Shown piece after piece: positions 44,231 through 54,665 of a stretch of 64,000 bases of DNA. This DNA comes from Brachionus plicatilis (taxonomy: Eukaryota; Rotifera; Eurotatoria; Ploima; Brachionidae): positions 623,513 to 687,512 of the forward strand of contig QEOQ01000191.1 of assembly GCA_010279815.1 (NCBI GenBank). Reading direction: 5' to 3'. The stretch's first letter is position 1. The number at the start of each line of letters is the position of its first letter. The translations under genes were made by a program, and so were the position numbers. The notes under the pieces were generated by a model. It was not told the origin of the DNA. It was given only the letters and a program-made list of their open reading frames with translations, and did no database searches.

Positions 44231-45240
44231 TTATTTGTCAGCTAGTGCTCAGCTCTAGCGAAATGGTAAATTTCGATCCAGACATGATGTATTCCTGTTT
44301 GATAATGAAGTTCGCAGTTGGTGTAGCTACTATCTATTTGGAAACTGTTTTGTGCCAGAAAAAAGAAGTATTGTGTTGTTGGGTCAGCCTGCTGAGGTCG
44401 GATTGGACCGGTTTTTGGCGATTTGATGTTTTATTCTGGCTTGTTGAATGCCAGTTGGACTTGGATGTGTATGCGGACAGAGTGAGAGCTATTGAGGCCT
44501 TGGTTGGCACAAGAGTGCAGATTGGAGAGGTAAAAGTAAAGATAAAAAATTGTTCACAGGCTTTTACGGGTCAATTGCACCAGCTTTTGGATCTAGGCAC
44601 TGTTGATTTAAATATTAAATTGCTAAATTTTTTTTTTAAATTCATTTAAATTAGATTATATATGCATTTTTTTAAAAATTTTTAAAGTTTATAAAATTAA
44701 AGAAAATTTTCTTAATTTAATTTTTTGAGAAAAATAAAAAATTTTAGTTTCAATTTATTTATTTATTTGAAAAATTAAATTTTGGCTGAGCTTCGAAGAT
44801 TATTGCTTTTAAATTTTTACCTTTTCTTACGTAATTTTACGTAAAAATACAAAATTTTAATGGTAATATTTGGTAAATTTTTGTTACTAAATATAACTTA
44901 TTAGTTATTTTGAAACAAAATGAAAAAAAAACTTTGATTAGGGTCATCTGTAAATTCTTTGTTTATTTTTGCTCAAAGTTTATTTGTAAAATCTCTTTGA
45001 GTGAAAACTACCGTATTCCTTTGTTCGATAATGCAGCGCCACAACCTAGAACACATCATTGGCGCAGGCGCTATACTAAATCTCGCCCATGTTAAATTCA
45101 ACTTAACTTGTGTTGCATGTGCCAAAACCGTATTTCGGGTTGTGGCGATGCACTATATCCAGGGTCTTGAGAATGGTGCTGCATTATTTAAGTTTAGCAA
45201 AGAGATAATATTTAAAAAAAAAAAGAATTTTTTTTAATTA
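44231..45240. other. GC-richer island with plus-strand coding-like pieces
   Basis: 44257-44529 on the plus strand reads MVNFDPDMMYSCLIMKF and continues open through VRAIEALVGTRVQIGE to a possible donor GTAAAAG, with CACAG at 44554-44558 as a possible acceptor. 45030-45190 (plus) reads HNLEHIIGAGAILNLAHVKF. Between them is AT-rich DNA with a TTACGTAATTTTACGTAA scrap (44826-44845). These may be broken exons of the same lost gene as 43901-44230, but strands disagree. Confidence 0.35.
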
Positions 45241-45446
45241 TGTATTTGGTGCGGCATTAAAGTTTAAAAATAAAAAAGAATTTAAAAAAGAGAAATATTT
45301 GAAATTTATTTGAATATGTAAATTTAAAAAATAAAAAAATATTCGTAAAAATATTTACAAGCATAACAAAATTTGTAAAATAATATTTAAATCAAAGAAA
45401 ACTATTAAATATTTGATAAAAATAATATTTTAATTTAAATTCAATT

Positions 45447-45590
45447 AAAAAATCTACTTCTCTGCTTCGATTCGAAACAATTATCTTAATAAAAGACAAT
45501 TGTTTAATCGATGCATTCTTCATTGAAGTAGTTGGATTGGTTTTTAAAAGTAAAAGGTACATACTTCTTAATATAAGTAATAAAACTTTA
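45447..45590 (-). ncRNA. SL RNA-type gene, copy G (divergent to 5S at 45756)
   Basis: Virtually identical to copy E. PSE-like block 45641-45670; donor reads leftward from 45564. Class 2. Confidence 0.55.
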
Positions 45591-45755
45591 AGTGAAGTTA
45601 TAACAATTTTGAAAAGATATTTATAAAATTTATTTAACAAATCTTTCAAGACATTTTTCATTAACTTTTAAATAGATTAAAAATAAGAATATTTTATTTT
45701 TCGAATTTAAAAAAAAAAAAAAATTTTTAAATGCTCAAAAAAAGTGATGAAAAAT

Positions 45756-45875
45756 GTCTAGGACCATATCATGTTGAATGCACCGGTTCTCGTCCGATCA
45801 CCGAAGTTAAGCAACGTCGAGCCCGGTTAGTACTTGGATGGGTGACCGCCTGGGAATACCGGGTGTTCTAGGCTT
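45756..45875 (+). rRNA. 5S ribosomal RNA, copy 9
   Basis: One change from consensus (ATCATGTTGAA instead of ATCACGTTGAA). Confidence 0.95.
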
Positions 45876-45993
45876 TCTTTTTTCAAGAAAATAGCAAATT
45901 TGTTTTCTTGTCAAAAAAGATTCTTTTAATTATGGGCATCAACATTTTTAATTTATTTTTTATTTATTTATTTAAGTTATTTAATTTTTTTAT

Positions 45994-46016
45994 GGAATGC
46001 CGGGTGTTCTAGGCTT
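45994..46016 (+). pseudogene. 5S rRNA 3'-end fragment
   Basis: GGAATGCCGGGTGTTCTAGG plus CTT is the last 23 nt of 5S, without the rest of the gene. An equivalent scrap at 48879-48902 lies at the same distance from 5S copy 11. Confidence 0.85.
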
Positions 46017-46194
46017 TCTTTTTTTTATTTTTTTCTAAGTTTATTAAAATTCCTATTATTTGACAAAAAAAATGCTGCATTCTATTTTTTTTGTTTTTAA
46101 TTAATAATAAAATAAATCTAAAATGTTGGTGCTCAAAATTAAAATGAATCTTTTTTGACAAGAAAACAAATTTTGTTATTTTCTGGAAAAAAGA

Positions 46195-46314
46195 AAGTCT
46201 AGAACACCCGGTATTCCCAGGCGGTCACCCATCCAAGTACTAACCGGGCTCGACGTTGCTTAACTTCGGTGATCGGACGAGAACCGGTGCATTCAACGTG
46301 ATATGGTCCTAGAC
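46195..46314 (-). rRNA. 5S ribosomal RNA, copy 10
   Basis: 3' end reads CTAGACTT instead of CTAGGCTT, which weakens one helix I pair. Otherwise consensus. Confidence 0.94.
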
Positions 46315-46465
46315 ATTTTTATCTCTTTTATGAACCTTTCTAAATTTTTCTATTCAGAAAATAAATTATAATTAATTTTAATCTATTTAAAAGTTAATGA
46401 AAAATATCTTGAAAGATGTAATTCATTTATTGTAAATATATATTTAAATTGTATAATCTTCACTA

Positions 46466-46609
46466 CAAAGTTTTATAACTTAAACTAAGAAGTATGTTTC
46501 TTTTTACAAAATACAAACCGATTCAATTACTTTGATGAAGAGTGCATCGATTAAACAGTTGTCTTTTATTAAGATGATGGTTTCGAATCGAAGCTGAGAA
46601 GTAGTTTTT
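46466..46609 (+). ncRNA. SL RNA-type gene, copy H (divergent to 5S at 46195)
   Basis: PSE-like block 46389-46417. Leader-like AAAGTTTTATAACTT then AAACTAAGAA, donor GTATGTTTC at 46492. Cruciform with ACTTTGATGAAGAGTGCATC on the 5' side. Ends TTTTT at 46609. Class 3. Confidence 0.55.
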
Positions 46610-46829
46610 AAATAAATTTTAAATAAAATTAAATTCAAATAAGTAAAAAGCTATCTAATCTTATTCTAAAAGTCTTGCAAATCCTTAATACTTTTAATTT
46701 CTGATTAATAAATAATTTTACTTGATGACTCTATTGTTATAAATAGCATGTTAAAATCTCTCATTCTGATTAACAATGCAAATTTACATTTAAATTTCAG
46801 ATTTAAAAAAGGCTGTTTTTATTTGGCTT

Positions 46830-48400
46830 GTATTTAATGTTGCATTATAAATTAATCAGAAGTTGCACTTTTTTTAATACCAAACTGCACTATATTATTT
46901 CCAAAAAGTACTACATTATTTTATGTGCACTGAATTATTCGGTTTTTTACCAAAATTATACAAATCAGAACTTTTATATTTCAAAACTTTACTTTATAAA
47001 TCACCTAGCACTTAAATAATTTTTGATTTTTACTAAAATAATTTCTGAACTGAATTAAAATAATTTCTAATTTGAACTAAAATAATTTTTGAGTTACACT
47101 AAAATAATTTTTGACATGAACTAAAATAATTTTAAATATTAATTTAGACTTTATTTTTATTTTTATTTTCAAAAAAGATTATTTTATTTTATTTTCCGTC
47201 CCTTTTATTAATTCCTTGCGGCTACTTATTTAGAAATTAAAACAATTAACAGCTAGTTACTCAACGATAGATCATCATGGCATGGCAAGGTTCCAGAAAT
47301 TCAAAACTTTAGTGCTATCTGAATTTCTAATTTTTGACTTAAAATTCGTAAACTAAGTCCTTTGAAACCCTAGATTTCATTTTTTTTTTTGGGGGACAAA
47401 AAAAAAAATTTATATCCAGGTGCCTAAAAAGAACTAACCCTTTAAAAAGTTGTAGATCTTTCAGACTCAATTACTCAAAGATAAAATTAAAATCTTTTTT
47501 AAAATTATATATACTGAAAGAGCTTAAAATTTTCAGTTTAATTGTATGTAGTCCCAGGGATTACTTAATAAACCAATTTTTTTTATTTTAAACATAACTA
47601 GACAAAATTCTGAACAAATCTATGGTTCAACTTTTTTGAATTTTATTTTATTTTATTTAAATAAAGTATAAAAATCATGTGATTTTATTTAAATTTTGAA
47701 TATTTTAACTAAATATTGAAACCAATCTCAATAAATATTATTATTATGCCACTATAGTCTAAATTTATCCGTTCTCGCATTAGTAATTATTTCAATCATC
47801 TCAACCCACAAAACGTTGAATAAGTGTCTTGATTTAAAGTGTTTTAAGGAAGATTATTTTTATTTAGTTATTTTAAAATTAGAAATAAATTAAAAAATTA
47901 AAAGACTGTTTAACATCTCTTTTAGTAATAAAAATTAAACTAATTGTGATATAAGGGAAATAGGTTATGAAAAAAACGTAGTCGAGGAAGACCCACTTTA
48001 GCTAGTACTAGTGGTAGATCCTTCTGGATTCAAAAAAGCTTAAACGCTTATTTATCTCGTTAATTTGATAACGAATCGGCTACTCAATAAATACAATTTT
48101 TTTTTTATTTTATTCTTATGTTTAAAAAAATGAAGTTTTCGAAAAAAATAGTGCTTGTTGTATTTATTTATCTATAAATGAATTAAAATAAATCAGGTCT
48201 AAAATTATTTTAGTGCTTTTTAAACATTAATTTAGTGCTTAGTAAAGATTATTTTAGTGCAAAATAAAAATTATATTAGTGCTTATTAAAGAATATAATA
48301 GTGTAAGAATGTTATTTATAGTGCAGCCTTGATTTATAAAGTGCATGTAAATATTATAGTGCAACTTGTGATTATTTATAGTGCAGAATGTATTTGATGC
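46830..48400. mobile_element. Element with inverted arrays of AAAATAATTTTAGTGC-like words
   Basis: Left end (about 46833-47135): TTGCACT, CTGCACTATATTATTT and several copies of ACTAAAATAATTTTTGA. Right end (about 48195-48395): several TATTTTAGTGC, TTATATTAGTGC and TTATAGTGCA words in the opposite sense. The interior (47140-48190) has no coding frame. Ends and target duplication not defined. Confidence 0.5.
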
Positions 48401-48640
48401 CTTTTATTTCATAACACACGAAAGCATTTTTTTCTTATTTGGTTTCTTAATTATTTTACGAAATTAATAAAAAGTAAATAGCAAGATAATTTTTAATTTG
48501 ATGGAAAAATACATTTATTTTAGTCTAAAAATTGAGTTTTTATTAGTTAAATTTTGATAAAATGTTTGCAAAAACTTGGTAAAAAGAATTAATTTTATGA
48601 AAGGAATAATTTTAAAATGCTCAAAAAAGATTTAAAAAAT

Positions 48641-48760
48641 GTCTAGGACCATATCACGTTGAATGCACCGGTTCTCGTCCGATCACCGAAGTTAAGCAAC
48701 GTCGAGCCCGGTTAGTACTTGGATGGGTGACCGCCTGGGAATACCGGGTGTTCTAGGCTT
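48641..48760 (+). rRNA. 5S ribosomal RNA, copy 11
   Basis: Consensus. No small-RNA unit upstream; the motif-array element ends 240 bp before it. Confidence 0.96.
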
Positions 48761-48902
48761 TCTTTTTTCAAGAAAATAGCAAATTTGTTTTCTTGTCAAA
48801 AAAGATTCTTTTAATTATGGGCATCAACATTTTTAATTTATTTTTTATTTATTTATTTAAGTTATTTAATTTTTTTATGGAATACCGGGTGTTCTAGGCC
48901 TT
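48756..48902. repeat. Direct copy of 45871-46017 (5S tail, spacer, 5S 3' scrap)
   Basis: Offset is 2885 bp throughout, including the scrap at 48879-48902 (GGAATACCGGGTGTTCTAGG). The scrap here ends GGCC instead of GGCT. Confidence 0.85.
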
Positions 48903-49329
48903 CATTTTTTTATTCATTTGAATTTTTCAAAATTTTATTTCTTTTTCTGATTTTTTTTATTAATAATTTAGATTGATTAACTAATATGCTGAAATTTGTT
49001 AAAATTTTAAAAAATTTATTTACAAAATTATATCAATAAATGTGTTAGTTTTTGATTAATATCCAGTAAAAGTTTTCAATATTCAATTTGTATATCAATG
49101 CATTTTAGTCTTTGATCGAATCTGTAATTTAATTTTTTTAATTTAAATATAAATTTGTGAATTAATTGTCTTTTATTTTTTGATTTATATCAAAAAAACT
49201 TAATTAATTTTCAATTCAAAATAATCAATCTTTTGTGCAGAGGGAAAAATATTGAAAAGGAAATAATTAAAAAAAGAAAAAAGTTTAAAAATTTACGGAA
49301 GGAAAAAGTTTAAAAGAGAAAAATGCTAT
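48903..49329. other. Intergenic, no gene seen
   Basis: AT-rich, featureless. Confidence 0.4.
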
Positions 49330-49530
49330 TAAATCCCTTTTTTTATGTAGCTGTTTAAGGTCACCCCTCTTTCTCCTTTTACTTAAGTCAGTATTTCCTA
49401 GCTTTTTCAGTCTATCTTCATATTCCATGCTCCTAAATTCTAATACTGTATAGCTATTGCTCTACCCTGGACCCTTTGTATTTTTTAATTTCCCTTTTGA
49501 AAGAGTGTTCCATATTGATGACACTATATT
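49330..49530 (-). pseudogene. LINE reverse transcriptase C-terminal fragment
   Basis: Minus strand reads SMEYEDRLKKLGNTDLSKRR then KRGDLKQLHK, matching the conserved tail of CR1/jockey-like ORF2 proteins (YEERL..LGL..L..RR.RGDL...YK). Upstream, KKYKGSRVEQ fits the preceding segment but in another frame, so the copy is frameshifted. Confidence 0.6.
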
Positions 49531-49636
49531 TAATTTTTTTGCCATCTTAAAAAAAAGTTAAATTCCTTACTTCAAAAATGTTTAAGTCAAAGTCAAAAAA
49601 GGTAAAAAATTTATATAATTACATTTTATTTATTTG
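49414..49636. repeat. Inverted copy of 58737-58958
   Basis: Shared words include CATATTCCATGCTCC, GAGTGTTCCATATTGATGAC and AAAAGGTAAAAAATTTATAT, in reverse order at 58737-58958. LINE-derived on both sides. Confidence 0.75.
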
Positions 49637-49732
49637 GTTCCCAGCTTTGTTTTCCTCCACTAGTCTCAATCAGTGAATTGACAATAGGAGGAAAGTAGAT
49701 TATTGTGATGGTTAAAGTTATATCGTTTGAAT

Positions 49733-49808
49733 CAGAGTTCTTTAAAAGTCTCAAAAATAAGTCCGGACTTGGAACTTACTTAAGACTTGTGACTTTTAAA
49801 AAACTCTG
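49733..49808. repeat. 76-bp foldback element, CAGAGTT...AACTCTG
   Basis: Imperfect inverted repeat with ends CAGAGTTCTTTAAAAGTC and GACTTTTAAAAAACTCTG. A related copy begins at 57709 (CCAGAGTTCTTTCAATGTC) and similar half-elements occur elsewhere. Confidence 0.55.
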
Positions 49809-50592
49809 GTTTGTATGAAATAAAATAAAAGTTTGTAAAATTATTTTGGTAAATGAAACATTGTTTGAATGTAAAGTCTTGAATCTGTACTTTAGGAATT
49901 AAACCAAGAAATAAACAAAGTTAATAGTTTATTAAATGGAATCCGAAATTATAACAAAAATTTAGTGGTTTAAATAACAGCTAGCCACTTTGGCGGCCAG
50001 GCCTGCGGCCAAAAAATCGGACCGCTGATTTGGCCGGCCAAATCAAAGACGGATGACGAAATTTGCGATCAAACCATATCAGCGAAAAAAATTTCCTTAA
50101 GAGTAAAAAAATTGGCAAAAATTTTATTTTAATAGAAAATGCCAAATATTTTTTAAGAAAAACAAGTAATCAAATTAAAAACATAATGGAGTATAACGAG
50201 TAAATCGAAGATACTGAAGCCGTAAAGATGCTCTTAATAAAAAATTGAGTTTCCAAAATAATTTGGTCAAAAACCAGGAAATATTTAGCATTATCCTCGG
50301 AGACCTGTTGACTGTAAGAACATGATTTTCAATGGGTTCCAGTTGACTTAATTGAAAAATAAAAAATTTCTTTTGAATCTTATATCTTGAAAAATGAGAA
50401 CAAAAAATGTATTCTTAATATTTTTTAAAGAAACTTAGGTTCTGAATTTTCAATTTTCATTCAAAATGTGACCAAGGCCTAAATACTAGCATTTATGTTA
50501 AAATATTTTTTATTTGGTAAAAAGATTTAATTTGATAATTTGTTTCTTATTCTTGAAAATACCAAAACTAACCAGTTCGATACCTTAAACAT
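49809..50592. other. Intergenic with a GGCCG-rich patch
   Basis: 49979-50050 is unusually GC-rich (TTGGCGGCCAGGCC, TTTGGCCGGCC). A similar GGCCGCC-rich patch lies at 54828-54950. No gene. Confidence 0.4.
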
Positions 50593-50947
50593 TTTTCAAA
50601 TAAAGATTTTATAAGAATCAATTAAAAGAAGGATGAAACAATGACTTATTTTAATCAATTTAAAAAAAAAAAGCTTTTATTAAAAATACATTATAAGCCA
50701 CCATAACTCTGCCGTAAGCCGGTCCCAAGCCCAGGATGAGAAAAGAGGAGGGTGGTGGCAGCCACACTATGTGGTCTTCTACGAGTCTGAAGAAGAGCTG
50801 TACTACGGGTACATAGATCTACGGGTCTTTGTCCTAGTCTTGTCGTATGAGGGTGCCGCTGGCTTGACCATCATCCAGTATAGAATCTTAGCAGAGCGAG
50901 AACTTGTTTTACAGCTGACCCTCTTTGGATAGCCGTAACTTTGGAAG
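50593..50947. repeat. 355-bp direct repeat, copy 1
   Basis: Reads identical to 51373-51727 (offset 780). GC-richer than the surroundings. Includes GCCGGTCCCAAGCCCAGGAT, which recurs at 51126 as GCCGGTCCCAAGCCCGGATG. A plus frame without ATG reads WWQPHYVVFYESEEELYYGY and on to a stop, about 85 codons. It looks like non-LTR retrotransposon 5' sequence, but I cannot assign the clade. Confidence 0.7.
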
Positions 50948-51372
50948 CACTAAAGTTAAGGCATTCTCTCTATATTGAGAATGTCGCTTGGTTTGTGGTT
51001 CCAAGCTAGTCTAAATAGTAGTCGAGTTCGCAGCCAAATTAAAAGTGCTCGGATGAGTGGCGCTGTTTATGATGAACGTCCCACGTGCTTCTTAGGGGAA
51101 GACGCCGTCATAACTATGCAGGATGCCGGTCCCAAGCCCGGATGAAAAAATAGGAGGGTGACAAAAATTTTACGTACAAATATTTTTAACTATTTTAATT
51201 AAAAAAAAACAGATCCTTGAAAAAAAAATTCTTTAAATAAAAAATTGTAATTTTGTTCAAGCTTTAACTTTATTTATTTTTCAAGTGTCTTGAAATACAT
51301 TGAGTTCGTTGTCAAATTATAACTAATCGGATATTTTCTAACCAAATGTCGATTTTAAATTTGTCTTTAAAG
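50948..51372. repeat. Interval between the direct repeats, with a second GGTCCCAAGCCC motif
   Basis: 50948-51165 continues as GC-richer sequence and ends GCCGGTCCCAAGCCCGGATG...AGGAGGGTGAC (51126-51162), like the start of the repeat. Thus a tandem unit of about 420 bp may begin and end with this motif. The rest (51170-51372) is AT-rich. Confidence 0.5.
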
Positions 51373-51727
51373 TTTTCAAATAAAGATTTTATAAGAATCA
51401 ATTAAAAGAAGGATGAAACAATGACTTATTTTAATCAATTTAAAAAAAAAAAGCTTTTATTAAAAATACATTATAAGCCACCATAACTCTGCCGTAAGCC
51501 GGTCCCAAGCCCAGGATGAGAAAAGAGGAGGGTGGTGGCAGCCACACTATGTGGTCTTCTACGAGTCTGAAGAAGAGCTGTACTACGGGTACATAGATCT
51601 ACGGGTCTTTGTCCTAGTCTTGTCGTATGAGGGTGCCGCTGGCTTGACCATCATCCAGTATAGAATCTTAGCAGAGCGAGAACTTGTTTTACAGCTGACC
51701 CTCTTTGGATAGCCGTAACTTTGGAAG
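51373..51727. repeat. 355-bp direct repeat, copy 2
   Basis: Second copy. Immediately after it, AAGAGCTGTATAACGGGTAC (51728-51747) restarts an internal part of the repeat, showing a further local rearrangement. Confidence 0.7.
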
Positions 51728-51774
51728 AAGAGCTGTATAACGGGTACATAGATCTACGGGTCTTTGTCAAAAAT

Positions 51775-52418
51775 TTCTTTCTAAGGCATTCTAATGATTT
51801 TTATTTTTGGAAGAATAGTGTCTTTTCCACAAAAAAAATTAACGGTTCATTTCTTTGAAACGCTTTGCTACAGATTCTAAAAAATGAATCCTTCTTTGGT
51901 GAGGTGAAAACACCGATGGGATTTGAGCATTTGATCCACTTTTTTCGTTGTCTTTAACTTCATGCCAAGTTAAATTGTTTGCGTAAATTACTTTTAAACG
52001 TTAATTACATACAAAGTTTTTATAAAATTTTAAATTGATTAATTATTTAGGAAACTAAATGTGATTTGAAAATCAGATTTTTTTTTATTTTTCAACTTGC
52101 CTATGAGGCTTAAAATTTTTTTAAATAAATAAATAAATAAACAAAAGGAATACATAAGTTATTGATTCAAGTTCATTAAGAAACATTTTCACCTTTTCTC
52201 AAACGACATTTTAAGAGTTTTAATTTATTTTATTTACAATTATTATAAAGAATATCATTCCAGTTTTATATTGTTTTTTGGAACTCAAATTTTGCTCCAT
52301 TAATTTAAATTTTTTAAAAATTAAAAAAACTGTAATTCGCACATTTTTAAATTAACTGCACAAACTTTTAAAATTATCAACGTTCAAAGTAAAGCAGCTT
52401 TTAAACTTGTCTACTTTA
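51775..52418. other. Intergenic, no gene seen
   Basis: AT-rich, featureless. Confidence 0.4.
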
Positions 52419-52426
52419 ATTATTCC

Positions 52427-53622
52427 CAGTGTTTGATACACTAATTTTTTTGGTGTATGCGTATGGTGTTGGTATCCAGTACATCAACATCAAACACCTA
52501 CACCAAATACACCTTTTTAAAAAGAAATTGGTGTATTTGGTGTTGGTGTATTGGATACCTACACCATACGCATACCCAAAACACTCAAAAAAAGAAGTTT
52601 TCGATGAAATTGATTATTGCGATTAATTAAAACTTTCTTTAAACTGAATAAAAAAAATAAAATAAATTCGGTTTTAAGCATTTTTCTTTATTTTCAAAAC
52701 AAATTGGGTCAAAATGAGATTTCATTATTTTTTTCATTAACTAAAATTTAAAATTTCTCTTATTTAATGTTATGAATATTAAAATTTGACAAATATTTCA
52801 TGTTGACTTTTATAAACGATCTGTGAATTAGTAAATGATCTGATATTTTACTTTGCGATTTATTTGATAGTTTAGTGACAGCACTAAAATATCTTTCTGC
52901 GTCGGCACTTGTAGCTTGGATCGAAAGTAAGCGTAATGCCAAATCATACAAAATTGGTATTTTCTTTATATTTTCTTTCCAAAAACCTAACTGTCGACGA
53001 AGGTCTAACATTGTTAATCAAAAACCTGAAACAATCTATTTCTTTTTTAATTTTATCATTAAATTCATTGTCTCCCGTATCGGAATTCAAGCTGCTTCTT
53101 GTTATACTCATCAAACAACTGATCCCATCACTATCAAGATATTGTTGCTCTGTTTCTTCGCCGGATTGGTCCAACTCATCATAATTATCCGAAGGTGTTT
53201 GACTATTGTCTTCCTCGTCGGATTCGTGTTCGCTATTTCTGTTAAATAACGCTGCAACTTCATGTAGTGAATTTAAACCCTCTTCAAAATATTTTTTCCA
53301 AACGATCGATCTATCCACGGTGGATATGATTTAATATTTAGCACTGAAGCTGCCATATATATTTTAGAATTCAATTCGTAATTAAATTTTATTTTTTTTA
53401 TTCAGTTTAAAGAAAGCTTTAATTAATCGCAATAATTAATTTCATCGAAAACTTCTTTTTTTGAGTGTTTTGGGTATGCGTATGGTGTAGGTATCCAATA
53501 CACCAACACCAAATACACCAATTTCTTTTTAAAAAGGTGTATTTGGTGTAGGTGTTTGGTGTTGGTGTACTGGATACCAACACCATACGCATACACCAAA
53601 AAATTTAGTGTATCAAACACTG
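52427..53622 (-). mobile_element. hAT-type DNA transposon, internally deleted, with 8-bp target duplication
   Basis: Ends CAGTGTTTGATACACTAA (52427) and its complement (to 53622) are typical hAT termini. Flanks ATTATTCC (52419-52426) and ATTATTTC (53623-53630) match at seven of eight bases, the 8-bp duplication of hAT elements. The inverted repeats are about 240 bp (52427-52666 and 53384-53622). Each contains its own hairpin built from GGTGTATGCGTATGGTGT and its complement. A transposase remnant is inside on the minus strand. Confidence 0.88.
52760..53318 (-). pseudogene. hAT transposase remnant
   Basis: Two minus-strand frames overlap. 53318-52944 begins with MDRSIVWKKYFEEGLNSL and has an acidic linker (HESDEEDNSQTPSDNYDEL). 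In another frame, 53011-52760 carries the hAT C-terminal dimerisation region: QLGFWKENIKKIPILYDLAL, then IQATSADAERYFSAVTKLSN and HLLIHRSFIK. The frameshift falls at about 52990-53010. Only about 180 residues remain of a protein usually about 600 long; most of the catalytic core and the BED zinc finger are gone, so the element cannot move itself. Confidence 0.85.
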
Positions 53623-53639
53623 ATTATTTCACATGCAAA

Positions 53640-53745
53640 ATTTAAACTCCTCCCAAACTCGTATACAAATTCTATAACATGGCGAAGATTTGTGCTCCAA
53701 AACAAACATTAAAAAACTGAAAAGTATTTTTTAAATATAGTTGAG
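53640..53745. repeat. Dispersed repeat, copy 1 of 2
   Basis: Matches 54570-54665 in direct orientation (ACTCGTATACAAAT.., AACATGGCGAAGATTT, AAAAAACTGAAAAGTATTTT, AATATAGTTG). Confidence 0.7.
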
Positions 53746-54569
53746 AACCCTTCTTTATTTGTGACCAAAGTTGAAATTAATCTCATTTTTGTTAGTAAAT
53801 TTTTTATTTTTATTCCAAAAATAAAAATCCTGCTTGAGAGTTGATTTTTTCCCATCATTTTAAAAAAGTTTAGACAATTTTAATTCCAATTTTTTTTATT
53901 TAAATTGCTTAAATTTTATTAATTTATCAGTTTAAATAATAAGCTTTCTAAAGTGCTTGAGAATTAAATATTGATTTCTTGCTAATATTTTAAAATGTTA
54001 GAATATTTCTTCAACTTTCTTGTTTGCTATTTCTTTCTTTAGTTAAGCTTACCACACTAATGACTTTTTTAGAGATGTGCTTCCAAAGTAGTTCCGATAT
54101 AAACCTTTGATTATTTAATCTTTTTGTTCTTTTTCCTTTTTTTTTACTTTCAGAAACAAATTAAAATAAGTTAATTAAGTTAAAATGCGAATAAATTTGA
54201 GGTCACGATAAAATGGAATAATTAAGCTATAAATTAATGATTCATAGAATATGGACAATTATTTGATAAGAGAACTTTAAAGGGTACCATCTAAAGTTTT
54301 TTGCATTTTTCATGGATAGTATCTAGGATAAATATGGTAAGCAATTGACTATTTGAGATGTGGAAAGAAATTATTGAGTTTGGTCTAAGAGCGTTTCTTT
54401 TAGTTTACTCAATAACTATAATATAAATTTAATTTTTATTAAGCTAAATATTGTGCGCTTTTTAATAAAAAATTTTCAAAAAATTAATCAAATTAAATTC
54501 GCACTTTTTTTAATTAATTTCCTACTAAGAGATAGATTAATTTTAAATAATTCGACTAAAAAACACAAA
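53746..54569. other. Intergenic, no gene seen
   Basis: AT-rich, featureless. Confidence 0.4.
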
Positions 54570-54665
54570 AACTACTCCCAACCTCGTATACAAATCTTTT
54601 AACATGGCGAAGATTTTTACTCCTATACAACCATTAAAAAACTGAAAAGTATTTTATAAATATAG
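54570..54665. repeat. Dispersed repeat, copy 2 of 2
   Basis: Direct copy of 53640-53745. Confidence 0.7.

Larger units (their letters stand above)
45287..45875. repeat. Arm of inverted repeat with 37989-38577
   Basis: Position sums near 83864 across the arm. Contains small-RNA copy G and 5S copy 9. Confidence 0.8.

Noticed and set aside
52429..52626. Frames in the hAT terminal repeats (also 53423-53620)
   Set aside because: Identical readings arise from the two inverted repeats; non-coding terminal sequence.
52875..53249. Plus-strand frames inside the hAT element
   Set aside because: They lie opposite the recognisable transposase remnant on the minus strand.
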